From positions 2,356,001-2,420,000 of the forward strand of contig OZ253504.1 in the NCBI GenBank assembly GCA_965262235.1: a stretch of DNA of 64,000 nt, given 5' to 3'. Each line of letters opens with the position of its first letter. Within the stretch, counting starts at the first letter, position 1. This stretch comes from CATQGW01 sp965262235 (GTDB lineage Bacteria; Chloroflexota; Dehalococcoidia; Bin125). Under the pieces are notes generated by a model. The model was given only the letters and a program-made list of their open reading frames with translations. It did no database searches and had not been told where the DNA came from. Below are positions 7,428 through 15,973 of this stretch, one piece after another. Both the position numbers and the translations under genes were made by a program.

Positions 7428-9330
7428 GGAGCCTGTCTCAGAAGTAGGCTTTGTGCGTCGTGAGGGGCGGGCCGGGCGGAGCGGTCGCGCCGCTGAGGCT
7501 GGGTCGGAGGGGCGCGATGCCGTGGCGAGCGTGGGACCGTGAGCAGGTGTGGCTGATGCCGCCGTCGTTGGACGAAGTATTGGCTGATGACCACCCGGCG
7601 CGGCTGGTGGCAGCGTTCGTGGACAGTCTGACGGCGGCGGAGTGGGCCGAGCTGGGGGTCGACCTGGGCGGCCAAGCGCTGGGCGCGCCGGCCTATCACC
7701 CGCGCGCGTTGCTGGGTATCTGGCTCTACGGGTTCATGACCGGAGTGCGCTCCGCGCGGCGACTGGAGACGGCCGGCCGCGAGCAGCTGGCGCTGCAGTG
7801 GCTGAGCGGCTACCAGCAGCCGGACCACAACACGCTCTGGCGCTTCTACCGCGAGCACCGCCACCAGCTGCGCGGGCTGCTGCGCCACACGGTCCAGATC
7901 GCGGCGCGGCTGGGCCTGGTCGACTGGGCGCTGCAGGCGGTCGACGGGACCAAGGTGGCAGGCTCGGCGTCGTCCTCGCGGACCTATGACGCGCAGCAGC
8001 TGGAGCGGCTGCTGGAGCGCACGGAGCGGGCGATCGCGGACCTGGAGGCGCAGAACGAGGCCGGCGACGAGCCGGCGGCGCCGCGGCTGCCGGCCGACCT
8101 GGCCGAAGCGCAGCGGCTGCGCGCGGACGTCCTGGCCGCGCGCCAGGCGCTGGCGGCGAGCGAGCGTCGGCACGTCAACCTGACCGACCCGGACGCGCGG
8201 CTGCTGCGTGGCGCCGGTGGCTATCTGACCGGATACAACGCGCAGGCGATGGCGGTCACGGTCCGCTATGAGGCCGGCGCGGCTGGGCCGGTCGAGGATG
8301 CGGTCAGCGCGGGGCACGACGGGGACGCCGGCGGCGGCGAGCACACTGGCGACGAGGACAGGGCGGACCGAAGCAGCAAGGGCGAGGACGTTGGCAACGA
8401 GGGCGGCGAGGGCGTTGGCAGCGAGGGCGAGGGCGATCAGGAGCCGGGCGAGGACTGCGGCGGCGGCGGCGGGGAAGCTGGCGGCGCGGACGAGGCCAGG
8501 ACTCGCAGCGGCGGGCTGTTGATCACCGCCGCGGACGTCACCCAGGATCCCACCGACCAGGCCCAGCTGCTGCCGATGATCGAGGCCGCCGAGCAGTCCG
8601 GCGGCCCCGCTGCGGGACTGACCCTGGCCGACGCCGGCTACTTCTCGGCCGCCAACCTGGCCGCCTGCGCCGCCCGCGCGACGCCCGTGGCGATCCCCGA
8701 AGCGCGCTGTCCGACCGCGCACCCCTACCACCACAGCCGCTTCGCCTATGACCCCGGCGGCGACTGCTACCAGTGTCCCGAGGGCCAGTTGCTGAGCTTC
8801 CAGCGCCTCAAGCATCGGCGCAAGCGAGCCTCCGTGCGGGTCTACGCGGCCCACGCCGCGGACTGCCTGGCGTGTCCCGCCTTCGGCCGCTGTACGACCA
8901 GCCAGCGGGGACGCCGGATCGAGGTCTCGCTGCACGCCGACGCGCTCACTGCGCACCGTCGCTGGATGCAGACGGCGGCGGCGCGCGACGCGTTTCGGCG
9001 GCGCAAACAGCTGATCGAGCCGGTCTTCGGGATCATCAAGGAGCAGCAGGCCGGCCGCCGCTTCCTGCTGCGAGGGCTCGAAGCCGTGCGCAGCGAGTGG
9101 ACCATGCTGGCGGTCGCGTTCAACCTGCGCACGCTCGCCAAGGCGCTGAGCGGCAAGTCGATCAGCCGCGCGCGCTACGCCCCGGCTGGCTAATCCCCGC
9201 CCTCGATCCCGCCCGCGCCCTCCGGACCACCGGCGCCAGCGCCGCGCACCCCCAGACCCCGTCCGCGAGCATCAACCCCCAAACCCGCCGCGCAACCGCT
9301 ACCCCGCTACCCGCTACTGAGACAGCCTCC
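7428..9330 (+). mobile_element. IS1182-like insertion sequence, copy 1
   Basis: The left end begins GGAGCCTGTCTCAGAAGTAG and the right end, read inwards, GGAGGCTGTCTCAGTAG, giving imperfect terminal inverted repeats. The element holds one transposase gene. Its flanks are two halves of a palindrome: GGGCAGCCACAA on the left and AAGAGCTGCCCC on the right, sharing AA as a likely 2-bp target duplication. The nearly identical copy at 24858-26699 confirms both ends. Confidence 0.88.
7517..9193 (+). CDS. IS1182-family DDE transposase
   Basis: 558 residues. The N-terminal DUF772-type DNA-binding region is followed by a DDE catalytic domain. The three acidic residues are visible in VDGTKVAGS, LADAGYFSAANL and EPVFGIIKEQQ. 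A cysteine cluster (CYQCPEG, CLACPAFGRC) may bind zinc. Between the second and third conserved blocks sits a Gly/Glu/Asp-rich segment (about residues 270-335) with no counterpart in typical relatives; it differs in length from the second copy here. I place the start at ATG 7517 because both copies share it. It appears intact and should be functional. Confidence 0.93.
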   Translation: MPWRAWDREQVWLMPPSLDEVLADDHPARLVAAFVDSLTAAEWAELGVDLGGQALGAPAYHPRALLGIWLYGFMTGVRSARRLETAGREQLALQWLSGYQQPDHNTLWRFYREHRHQLRGLLRHTVQIAARLGLVDWALQAVDGTKVAGSASSSRTYDAQQLERLLERTERAIADLEAQNEAGDEPAAPRLPADLAEAQRLRADVLAARQALAASERRHVNLTDPDARLLRGAGGYLTGYNAQAMAVTVRYEAGAAGPVEDAVSAGHDGDAGGGEHTGDEDRADRSSKGEDVGNEGGEGVGSEGEGDQEPGEDCGGGGGEAGGADEARTRSGGLLITAADVTQDPTDQAQLLPMIEAAEQSGGPAAGLTLADAGYFSAANLAACAARATPVAIPEARCPTAHPYHHSRFAYDPGGDCYQCPEGQLLSFQRLKHRRKRASVRVYAAHAADCLACPAFGRCTTSQRGRRIEVSLHADALTAHRRWMQTAAARDAFRRRKQLIEPVFGIIKEQQAGRRFLLRGLEAVRSEWTMLAVAFNLRTLAKALSGKSISRARYAPAG

Positions 9331-9412
9331 AAGAGCTGCCCCTACAGGAGCGGTCGAGGTCTACACGAGAGAGCGTGCGATCGCACACGGCATCCGTGTA
9401 GGGGCAACCCTC

Positions 9413-9515
9413 GGAGCCTGTCTCAGAAGTCCCAAGATTGCTCCGTCGCCGCGGGGCCGCCTATCTGGTCGGGGACCGGGCATTCCGCCGAATCGGGACT
9501 TTTGAGACTGGCTCC
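9413..9515. mobile_element. 103-bp MITE, copy A
   Basis: A 103-bp non-coding element with inverted termini GGAGCCTGTCTCAGAAGTCCC-like (19 of 21 match between ends). The outer 17 bases equal those of the IS1182-like elements here, so it is probably mobilised by their transposase. By eye it is identical over all 103 bases to 34261-34363. It lies in the centre of a palindrome: GGGGCAACCCTC on the left, TCGTGGTTGCCC on the right, sharing TC as a likely 2-bp duplication. Confidence 0.85.
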
Positions 9516-9568
9516 TCGTGGTTGCCCTCCCCGTTCACCGTCAAGAACGTGTCAATCGCAGCGCCGGA

Positions 9569-9616
9569 TCCCATCTCCCCCCGCGGAGCGGGGGGAGATG
9601 TCCCGTAGGGACAGAG
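9569..9616. repeat. family B palindromic repeat, interrupted by IS110 remnant
   Basis: Left half only of the GC-rich repeat: hairpin CCCCCCGC-GGA-GCGGGGGG followed by GTCCCGTAGGGAC and AGAG. At this point the IS110 terminus CAACTGTGTTGAGG begins, replacing the expected run of G residues. Confidence 0.75.
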
Positions 9617-10378
9617 CAACTGTGTTGAGGATCAACTCAGTGGGCGCTGTTGGGGCTCAAGTCGCGCCAGGGCGTGTGGTGCTTGAGGATCACCAGCAGC
9701 TTGCGCATGCAGGCGGTAAGCGCCAGCTTCTTCAGCTTGCCGGCGGCCAGCAGGCGTTGGTAGAAGGCGCGGATCACCGAGTTAAAGCGGCTGGCGCTGA
9801 GCGCGCCCATGTAGAGCATGGCGCGCACCCGGGCGCGCCCGCCCCAGATCGTGCGTCGCCCGCGCAGTCTGCCGCTGTCGCGGTTGAACGGCGCCACGCC
9901 GACCAGGGCGGCGATCATGCGGCGGTTCAGCCGGCCCAGCTCCGGCAGCTCGGCCAGCAGCGTCAGTGAGAGCTGCTCGCCCACGCCCGGCACGCTGCGC
10001 AGCAGCTGATCACGCTCACGCCAGACCGGACTGCTGCGCAGCAGCCGCTGCAGCTCGGCCTCAAGCGCGCCCAGCTGCTGTTCCAGCCAGGCGATGTGGG
10101 CCTTGATGTCGGGCCGCACCGCGGCGCCGGCGCGGGTCAGCCGCTGGCCTTCGGAGACCAGCATCCCGACCAGCTGGCGACGTCGCGCGAGCAGCTGGTA
10201 CAGGGTCTGGGTCTGGGCGTCGCTGAGCGGCCGCACGGCCTCCGCGAAGTGCGCCAGGACGGCCGCGTCGAGGGCGTCGGTCTTGGCCGGCCGGTCGCGC
10301 GGGCGAAGTCGCGCACCTGGCGCGGGTTGACCACTACGACCGGCAGCGCCGCCGCGGCCCAGCCCGCGCCACTCTAGC
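9617..10378 (-). pseudogene. IS110-family transposase remnant (5'-truncated, frameshifted)
   Basis: The C-terminal transposase_20 domain is well preserved: RDQLLRSVPGVGEQL, ALVGVAPFNRDSG, RARVRAMLYMGA and a basic C-terminus ending in a stop near 9637. Upstream, KTDALDAAVLAHF of the DEDD domain is readable, but VVVNPRQVRDFARATGR lies in another frame, so one base has been lost or gained at the GRP/AKTD junction near 10300. Everything upstream of about 10378, including the first DEDD catalytic residues, is missing. The element end follows the stop codon and abuts a family B repeat. A shorter relative lies at 57681-57845. It cannot encode active transposase. Confidence 0.85.
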
Positions 10379-10515
10379 CGCTGCTGGTGCGCAACGCGCG
10401 ACGCTGCAGTTGATCTAGAATTGCAGATGGCCGCACGCGGAGCGCCGATCGCCTCGGCTTGCCGTGAACCGACAAGGCGGCGTTCACCCGCGAGGCAGCT
10501 GGAGGAGTGTTGATC

Positions 10516-11070
10516 ATGTTCAAGGCGCTTGCAGTGCTGTCGCTGCTGCTCGTTCTGATCGCGGCGGGCTGCAGGGATGCCCCCGCCGAATCGGTGGCGC
10601 AACAGGCCGAGCCGCCGGCGGCGCCGGCCACCACACCTGAAGCCCCCGCCGACGACCAGTCGACAGGTGCTGATCAGTCAGTCGCCGCGATCAACGTCGA
10701 ACAGGAGCAGGCCGACTGCAGCTATGTGCGTGGCTTCATCTTCGATGCGGTCGGACGGGCGCGGATGATGGACACGGTGGCGGCCGAACAGCACGACGAG
10801 CCTACCTACAAGGACCTGGCGGCGGACTGGCAGGCAATCGCCAATCGAGCTCCGGCGGAAATTCAGAGCCAGATGCAATTGATGGCGGGGGCCTACCACC
10901 AGTTCGCGGCGGACCTCGCGGAGCTGGACCTCGACGACAACCCGGACTCATTCATCAATCCGGCGAACCGCGAGAAGATCGACGATATCGCGAAGGTGTT
11001 GGAGACGGACGACTTCTACGCGGCGTCGTCGGCGGTCAATCGCTGGGCCCGTAGCACCTGCGGTGCGTGA
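10516..11070 (+). CDS. small lipoprotein, function unknown
   Basis: 184 residues. A signal peptide of type II ends in lipobox LIAAGC (Cys19), so the protein should be anchored to the outer face of the membrane. A Pro/Ala/Glu-rich linker (20-60) leads to a helical, acidic domain with three cysteines in all (Cys19, one in ADCSYVRGF, one in RSTCGA); the two mature ones could form a disulfide linking the ends of the domain. GTG 10507 and TTG 10510 are possible starts, but the GGAGGAG site at 10501-10507 has ideal spacing for ATG 10516. No family recognised. It follows an IS110 remnant. Confidence 0.82.
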   Translation: MFKALAVLSLLLVLIAAGCRDAPAESVAQQAEPPAAPATTPEAPADDQSTGADQSVAAINVEQEQADCSYVRGFIFDAVGRARMMDTVAAEQHDEPTYKDLAADWQAIANRAPAEIQSQMQLMAGAYHQFAADLAELDLDDNPDSFINPANREKIDDIAKVLETDDFYAASSAVNRWARSTCGA

Positions 11071-11131
11071 TCTCCGCGCGCCCGACCTAGACTAAGCCTC
11101 AGCGCTGGCCAGTCCGAGCGCGGAGCGAACC

Positions 11132-12847
11132 ATGTCTGACTCGGGTGACGTGCTCGTGATCGGCGGCGGGCCGGGCGGTAGTGCCTGCGCCACGCTGCTC
11201 GCCGATTCGGGTTTCAGCGTCACGCTGCTCGAGCGCGCCACCTTCCCACGCGAGCACGTCGGCGAGTCGTTGCTGCCCGCCAGTATTCCGGTGCTCGAAC
11301 AGATCGGCGTGATGCCGCAGATCGAGGCCGCCAGCTTCGTCACCAAGCGTGGCGCCACCCTGGTCTGGGGCAAGGACCCTGACCCCTGGAGCTGGTACTT
11401 CGCCGACGACCCCGAACAGCGGCCCACCTCCTTCCAGGTGGTGCGCTCCGAGTTCGACCAGATACTGCTGACGAACGCCGCCGCGCACGGCGTCGATGTG
11501 CGCGAAGGTCACCAGGTGCTCGATATCGAGTTCGCGGGCGATCGCCCCAGCGCGGTGCGCTTCCTGCACGACGGCGTCGCAGGCCGGATCGTCCCTCGCT
11601 TCATCGTCGACGCCAGCGGCCAGGCGGCGCTGCTCAGCCGCAAGCTGCGCCTCCAGCAGTGGGATGAGTTCTTCCAGAACCTCGCCGTCTACGGCTACTA
11701 CCGCGGCGCGAGGCATCTCGACCCGCCCAACGACGGCAACATTTTCATCGAGTCCTACGAGCACGGCTGGTTGTGGAAGATTCCCCTGCACACCGGCGTA
11801 ACAAGCGTCGGCGCGGTGGTTGACAAGCAGGTCGGCCAGGAGGGGCTGCGCGAGCACGGCGCGGCGGGCTTCCTCGAAGCGCAGATCGAGCTGGCCCCAC
11901 ACATGCGCGAACTGCTCGCCGACGCGACGCGGGTCGGCGATGCGAAGGTCGAGCGCGACTGGTCCTACACGTCATCCTCATTCGCCGGCGACGGCTACGT
12001 GCTGGTCGGCGATGCGGCCTGCTTCGTCGACCCGCTCTTCTCCTCCGGCGTGCACCTCGCCCTCGGTAGCGCCAGCCTCGCCGCGACCTACGTTTCGTCG
12101 GCGCTCAACGACCCCGCCAGTCGCGTCCAGGCGGCGCAGGCCTACCAGGCGCTCTATGAGAAGCAGTACAACTACTTTCACCTCACCGCCCAGCTCTTCT
12201 ACGGCACCAACCGGACCGCCGATTCCTACTTCTGGGAGGCGCGGCGCATCTTCGGCGACCAGCTCGGCGACGGCGCAGCCACGCCGCGCGAAGCGTTCGT
12301 GCGGGTCGTCGGCGGCCAGCCACCGCACGGCTACGAGCGGGCGGTGATCGAGCGCGGCGAGCTGCCGGAGGAGATCGCCGCCGAAGTCACGCGCCGCGAT
12401 CAGTGGGCCGAACGCCGACGCGTGGCGACCGAAGCGCTGACCACCGAGCCGGGCGCGTTGCTCCGCGCGATCCCGTCGCTGCCTGGTCATGTGCGGCTCG
12501 AGCAGAAGCGCAACCTCGCCGGGGCCAGCTACCAGCAGGCGTTCCAGCTCGTCGTGGTCGACGCCGGCGAACTCTCCGACGGCTACCCGGTCACGGCGGT
12601 GATGGCCGCCTGCATCGAGAAGATGAACGGCCGCCGCAGCCTGGGAGATGTGATCGGCATAGTCAACGCGGACCACCGGCTGCGCGGCGCCCAGCGGCTG
12701 ACGCGGATCATCGAGCGCGACCTGCCCCCCTTGATCAACGCCGGCCTGGTCGATGTCACGGTGCAGTCGGTCGGCCGCAACGAGCCCTGCCCGTGTGGAT
12801 CGGGTAAGAAATACAAGCGCTGCCACGGCGCGCGCGCTGCTGTCTGA
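11132..12847 (+). CDS. flavin-dependent halogenase-like monooxygenase with C-terminal SEC-C motif
   Basis: 571 residues. The N-terminal Rossmann motif is VIGGGPGGSACA (9-20), followed by HVGESLLPASIPVLEQIG, and GDAACFVDPLFSSGVHLAL for FAD. GWLWKIPL at about 212-219 fits the WxWxIP signature that separates flavin halogenases from simple monooxygenases. Residues 400-545 form an extra domain with a PqqD/winged-helix-like outline (MAACIEKMNGRRSLGDVI). The end, EPCPCGSGKKYKRCHG (551-566), is a SEC-C zinc-binding motif, seen in SecA and many unrelated proteins. The likely reaction is FADH2-dependent halogenation or hydroxylation, needing a separate flavin reductase. The ATG lies 62 bases after the lipoprotein stop. 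Confidence 0.87.
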   Translation: MSDSGDVLVIGGGPGGSACATLLADSGFSVTLLERATFPREHVGESLLPASIPVLEQIGVMPQIEAASFVTKRGATLVWGKDPDPWSWYFADDPEQRPTSFQVVRSEFDQILLTNAAAHGVDVREGHQVLDIEFAGDRPSAVRFLHDGVAGRIVPRFIVDASGQAALLSRKLRLQQWDEFFQNLAVYGYYRGARHLDPPNDGNIFIESYEHGWLWKIPLHTGVTSVGAVVDKQVGQEGLREHGAAGFLEAQIELAPHMRELLADATRVGDAKVERDWSYTSSSFAGDGYVLVGDAACFVDPLFSSGVHLALGSASLAATYVSSALNDPASRVQAAQAYQALYEKQYNYFHLTAQLFYGTNRTADSYFWEARRIFGDQLGDGAATPREAFVRVVGGQPPHGYERAVIERGELPEEIAAEVTRRDQWAERRRVATEALTTEPGALLRAIPSLPGHVRLEQKRNLAGASYQQAFQLVVVDAGELSDGYPVTAVMAACIEKMNGRRSLGDVIGIVNADHRLRGAQRLTRIIERDLPPLINAGLVDVTVQSVGRNEPCPCGSGKKYKRCHGARAAV

Positions 12848-12934
12848 CGCAACGTGCGCTAGCGATCAGGTCCATCACCAATCCCGATCGCGATCTGAGA
12901 CCGTGACCCGAGCCGCTCGGCAGGCGGCGGCTGC

Positions 12935-12940
12935 TATACT
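12935..12940 (+). promoter_or_regulatory. possible -10 element (TATACT) before the ABC uptake operon
   Basis: TATACT lies 56 bases before the ATG of the substrate-binding protein gene, in the only long gap of this stretch. No clear -35 box is seen. Weak evidence. Confidence 0.3.
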
Positions 12941-12996
12941 TCATTTCCGCCATCAGGCTGGTGCCAGAATGCTGGCCCCACGGGAACGAGATTGCT

Positions 12997-14877
12997 ATGT
13001 CTGAGCCGAACTATTGGCAGCGCATGCGGCGTCGATCGATGAGTCGGCGCTCACTCCTCAAGGCGTCGGCCCGCGCCGGTGTTGGCGCCGCTGGGTTGGC
13101 GCTGGTCGGCTGCGGCGACGATGACGACGACGACCAGGCGGCGCCAGCCGCGGCGCAGGCGCAGCAGCAGCAGATGCAGCAGCAGGCCGCCGCCCAACAG
13201 GCCGATCAGGCGCAACAGCAGGAAGCGCAGGCGCAGCAGCAGCAACAGGCCGCCGTCGCGCAGGCCGCCGACGACGCGCGATACGACAGCCAGGGCGATC
13301 AGATTCAGACGGGCGGCGTGTTCAAGCGCGCCGCCGGCTCGCAGCTCACGCTGATCCGCTTCCCCTGGAACTCGGCCGGCAACAACGGCACGATCGACCC
13401 GACCGGCTACATGTACAACTGCCTCACACAATACGGCGGGGTGGAGTTGAATGAGCTGGACAAGGGCTTCTCGGAGTACCAGAACCCCGACTTCTCGCTC
13501 TACCCCGATGTCGCAGAGTCCTGGGAAACCCCCGACGACCTGACTTGGGTCTTCAACATCCGCGCGGACGTGATGTTCCACGACGGCAAGAGCTTCGTCG
13601 CCGATCACGCCAGCCACAGCTACGAGGCGATCCGCGACACCGGCGTCAGCGGCGGCGGTTCGCCGGCCCATCACCTCGGCAAGGTGATCGGTGGCACCGA
13701 GGCGATCGACGACCTCACCTTCCGCCTCAACCTCAGCGAGGGGCGAGGCTTCGTTGGAGCCCTCTCCGCATACGTGCGCATGGGCGATCCCGATACGACC
13801 GCCTCGATGACCACGGTCAACCAGCTCTCGAGCAACGAAGAGGCCGTGCTGATCGGCACCGGCCCCTGGCGCTTCGACACTGATAGCTACGACCCCAACA
13901 CTGGTTGGCGATTGCTGCCCTTCGCCGACGGCCACATGGGGCCGCCGGAAATGGACGAGATCAACTTCACGATCTTCTCCGACGCCGACGCGATCGGGAT
14001 CGCCCTCGAAGCCGGCGATATCGACTCGCACAACGGCATCCCGTTCAACAACCCCGAGACGATCGACCGGATGATCGAGAGTGACGATCACTGGGGCTGG
14101 GCCGGCACCAGTCTCGGTGGCCAGATTTTCCGCTTTGCGATCGATGTCGAGCCGACGATCGACCCGCGAGCGCGCCAGGGCGTCTGGCGGCTCGTCGACC
14201 AGGAGCGCGTGGTGCGCGACTTCTTCGGTCCCTACGACCAGGCCGGTCGGTTGCACTTCCATCCGGGCACCGAGGGCTACATCAAAGAGCTGGATGTCCC
14301 CAACTTCGACCCTGCCGAGGGCGCCAAGCTGCTCGACGCCGCCGGCGTCGGGCCCGGCTCGAAGATGCTTGCCAGCACCCTGCCGATCCGCCCCTACGCG
14401 CCGGCGCTCGCGCAGCTGCTGCAGGCGGAGCTCGCCGCACTCGACATTGAGCTGGAGCTCGAGCCGACCGAATACAATGTGATGATCGAGAAGACGCAGA
14501 TCGGGATCTATGGCAACTTCCTGATCGGCTTCGGCAACTGGATCCGACCCGAGAGCCCGGCGCTCAGCATGATCATGCAGTGCGTCCTCAGTGGTGAGAC
14601 CAACGCTCGTCGTCTCGGCACCGCCAGCGAGCCCGGGGCGATCCGTGATCGCCCGCAAATGAGCAACTACACACACTGGTTGGACATGATCGACGGCATC
14701 CGCGAGGGCACGTTCGATGACTGGCAGCTGTTCAACGAGACCTATCACGACGTGATGTTCTCCCAGGTCATCGCGCGCCAGCGCGGTGCGGAGTTCTATA
14801 CCAGCCGGGTGCACGTGCCCGATCCGGGGCCGACCACGCCGAATCCGCAGAATATCTGGCTCGAACAAGACGCCTAA
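12997..14877 (+). CDS. peptide/nickel-type ABC transporter substrate-binding lipoprotein (SBP_bac_5)
   Basis: 626 residues. The N-terminus has a twin-arginine type signal, SRRSLLKAS, then a hydrophobic stretch and lipobox ALVGC, so it is probably a Tat-exported lipoprotein. Residues about 40-90 are an Asp run followed by a Gln/Ala-rich linker. The binding domain has the family opening TGGVFKRA, YPDVAESWETPDDLTWVFNIR and the typical VMFHDGKSF. It captures peptides or other small solutes for the two permeases downstream. ATG 12997 is chosen over the upstream GTG at 12961 because the signal peptide then starts normally. A perfect 32-base palindrome follows the stop. Confidence 0.92.
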   Translation: MSEPNYWQRMRRRSMSRRSLLKASARAGVGAAGLALVGCGDDDDDDQAAPAAAQAQQQQMQQQAAAQQADQAQQQEAQAQQQQQAAVAQAADDARYDSQGDQIQTGGVFKRAAGSQLTLIRFPWNSAGNNGTIDPTGYMYNCLTQYGGVELNELDKGFSEYQNPDFSLYPDVAESWETPDDLTWVFNIRADVMFHDGKSFVADHASHSYEAIRDTGVSGGGSPAHHLGKVIGGTEAIDDLTFRLNLSEGRGFVGALSAYVRMGDPDTTASMTTVNQLSSNEEAVLIGTGPWRFDTDSYDPNTGWRLLPFADGHMGPPEMDEINFTIFSDADAIGIALEAGDIDSHNGIPFNNPETIDRMIESDDHWGWAGTSLGGQIFRFAIDVEPTIDPRARQGVWRLVDQERVVRDFFGPYDQAGRLHFHPGTEGYIKELDVPNFDPAEGAKLLDAAGVGPGSKMLASTLPIRPYAPALAQLLQAELAALDIELELEPTEYNVMIEKTQIGIYGNFLIGFGNWIRPESPALSMIMQCVLSGETNARRLGTASEPGAIRDRPQMSNYTHWLDMIDGIREGTFDDWQLFNETYHDVMFSQVIARQRGAEFYTSRVHVPDPGPTTPNPQNIWLEQDA

Positions 14878-14909
14878 CGAAGCCGGGGCCGCGCGCGGCC
14901 CCGGCTTCG
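14878..14909 (+). terminator. 32-base perfect palindrome after the binding-protein gene
   Basis: The sequence starting CGAAGCCGGGGCC is its own reverse complement over 32 bases. It lies 53 bases before the first permease gene. It has no T-tract, so it is more likely an mRNA-stabilising stem or partial attenuator that keeps binding protein levels above permease levels than a strong terminator. Confidence 0.6.
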
Positions 14910-14961
14910 CCGGCGTCATCCAACCCGTGTGAAGCACCGCAGCTAGGGGCGCCGCAAGCCA

Positions 14962-15927
14962 ATGGCCTACGTTCTTCGGCGCTTGTTCACGCAGCTGATC
15001 CCCGTCCTCTTCGTCGCCTCGATCCTGATCTTCGTTTCCGTCCGCCTGATTCCGGGCGATCCGGTCGCGGGCGCGATCGGCGACGCGACGGGTGGTACGG
15101 ACCCTCAGGTCTATGAGCGGCTGCGTGAAGAGCTTGGCCTCAACAATCCGGTCTATGTGCAATATTGGCACTGGCTCGCCGATGTCCTCCAGCTGGACTT
15201 CGGGAGGTCGCTGAGCGGACTGCCCGTCGGCGAGATTCTCACCAACGCCATCCCTGCGTCCATCGAGCTGGCCGCTGTCGCAATCGTGATCGGCTTCACG
15301 TTGGGTCTGCTGCTGGGTGTAGCCGCCGCTGTCAACCGCGGCGGCCCGCTCGACTGGTTCGCGGCCGGCTGGACCAGCTGGAACATCGGCGTCCCCTCGT
15401 TCATCGCGGGCCTGGTCTATCTGATCATCTTCGCCATCTGGTTAGACCTCGCGCCGGTCTCCGGCCGCGTCCCGCTGACGGAAGATCCGCTAGGAGCACT
15501 CAAGCACCTCGCCCTGCCGGGCTTGGCGCTTGGCGGGATCGTGGCTGCCAACATTAGCCGCTTCACCCGGCAATCGCTGATCGACACGATGTCGGAGGAC
15601 TACATCCGCACCGCCCGTGCCAAGGGCCTCACTACCTCGGCGGTGATCTTTCGTCACGCCCTGCGCCCCAGCATGATCCCGGTTGTGACGATTATGGGGC
15701 TTGAGATCGCTTCGATCCTCAGTGGCACGCTTGTGATCGAGACCGTCTTCACTTGGCCTGGGCTCGGGCGCGCCCTGATCAACGCTGTCAATAACCGCGA
15801 CTACAAAGTCATTCAGGCCACGACTCTGCTGCTCGTCTTCGTCTTCGTGATCGTCAACCTGATCGTTGATCTCACCTACGTGGCGCTCGACCCGCGGATT
15901 CGCGTCGGCGAGGCGGCTGAGGCCTAG
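14962..15927 (+). CDS. ABC transporter permease, DppB type
   Basis: 321 residues with six predicted membrane segments. The N-terminus MAYVLRRLFTQLIPVLFVASILIF and the following RLIPGDPV are typical of DppB/OppB. The EAA loop is seen in DYIRTARAKGLTTSAVIFRHALRPS, which contacts the ATPase. It forms the membrane channel with the next gene. It follows the binding protein by 84 bases and belongs to the same operon. No ATPase subunit is encoded here. Confidence 0.94.
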   Translation: MAYVLRRLFTQLIPVLFVASILIFVSVRLIPGDPVAGAIGDATGGTDPQVYERLREELGLNNPVYVQYWHWLADVLQLDFGRSLSGLPVGEILTNAIPASIELAAVAIVIGFTLGLLLGVAAAVNRGGPLDWFAAGWTSWNIGVPSFIAGLVYLIIFAIWLDLAPVSGRVPLTEDPLGALKHLALPGLALGGIVAANISRFTRQSLIDTMSEDYIRTARAKGLTTSAVIFRHALRPSMIPVVTIMGLEIASILSGTLVIETVFTWPGLGRALINAVNNRDYKVIQATTLLLVFVFVIVNLIVDLTYVALDPRIRVGEAAEA

Positions 15928-15973
15928 TGATGCTCCGAGGATCCGTCGACGACAGCAGGACCGGCGGAGCCGC

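Noticed and set aside
6800..8956. 718-codon open frame on the minus strand opposite the first transposase
   Set aside because: It is antisense to a clear DDE transposase, has Arg/Gln/Val-biased low-complexity text and recurs opposite the second copy (24399-26648). High GC content leaves such mirror frames open.
13051..15171. 706-codon open frame opposite the substrate-binding protein
   Set aside because: Antisense shadow with repetitive Leu/Arg runs arising from the CAG-rich linker on the coding strand.
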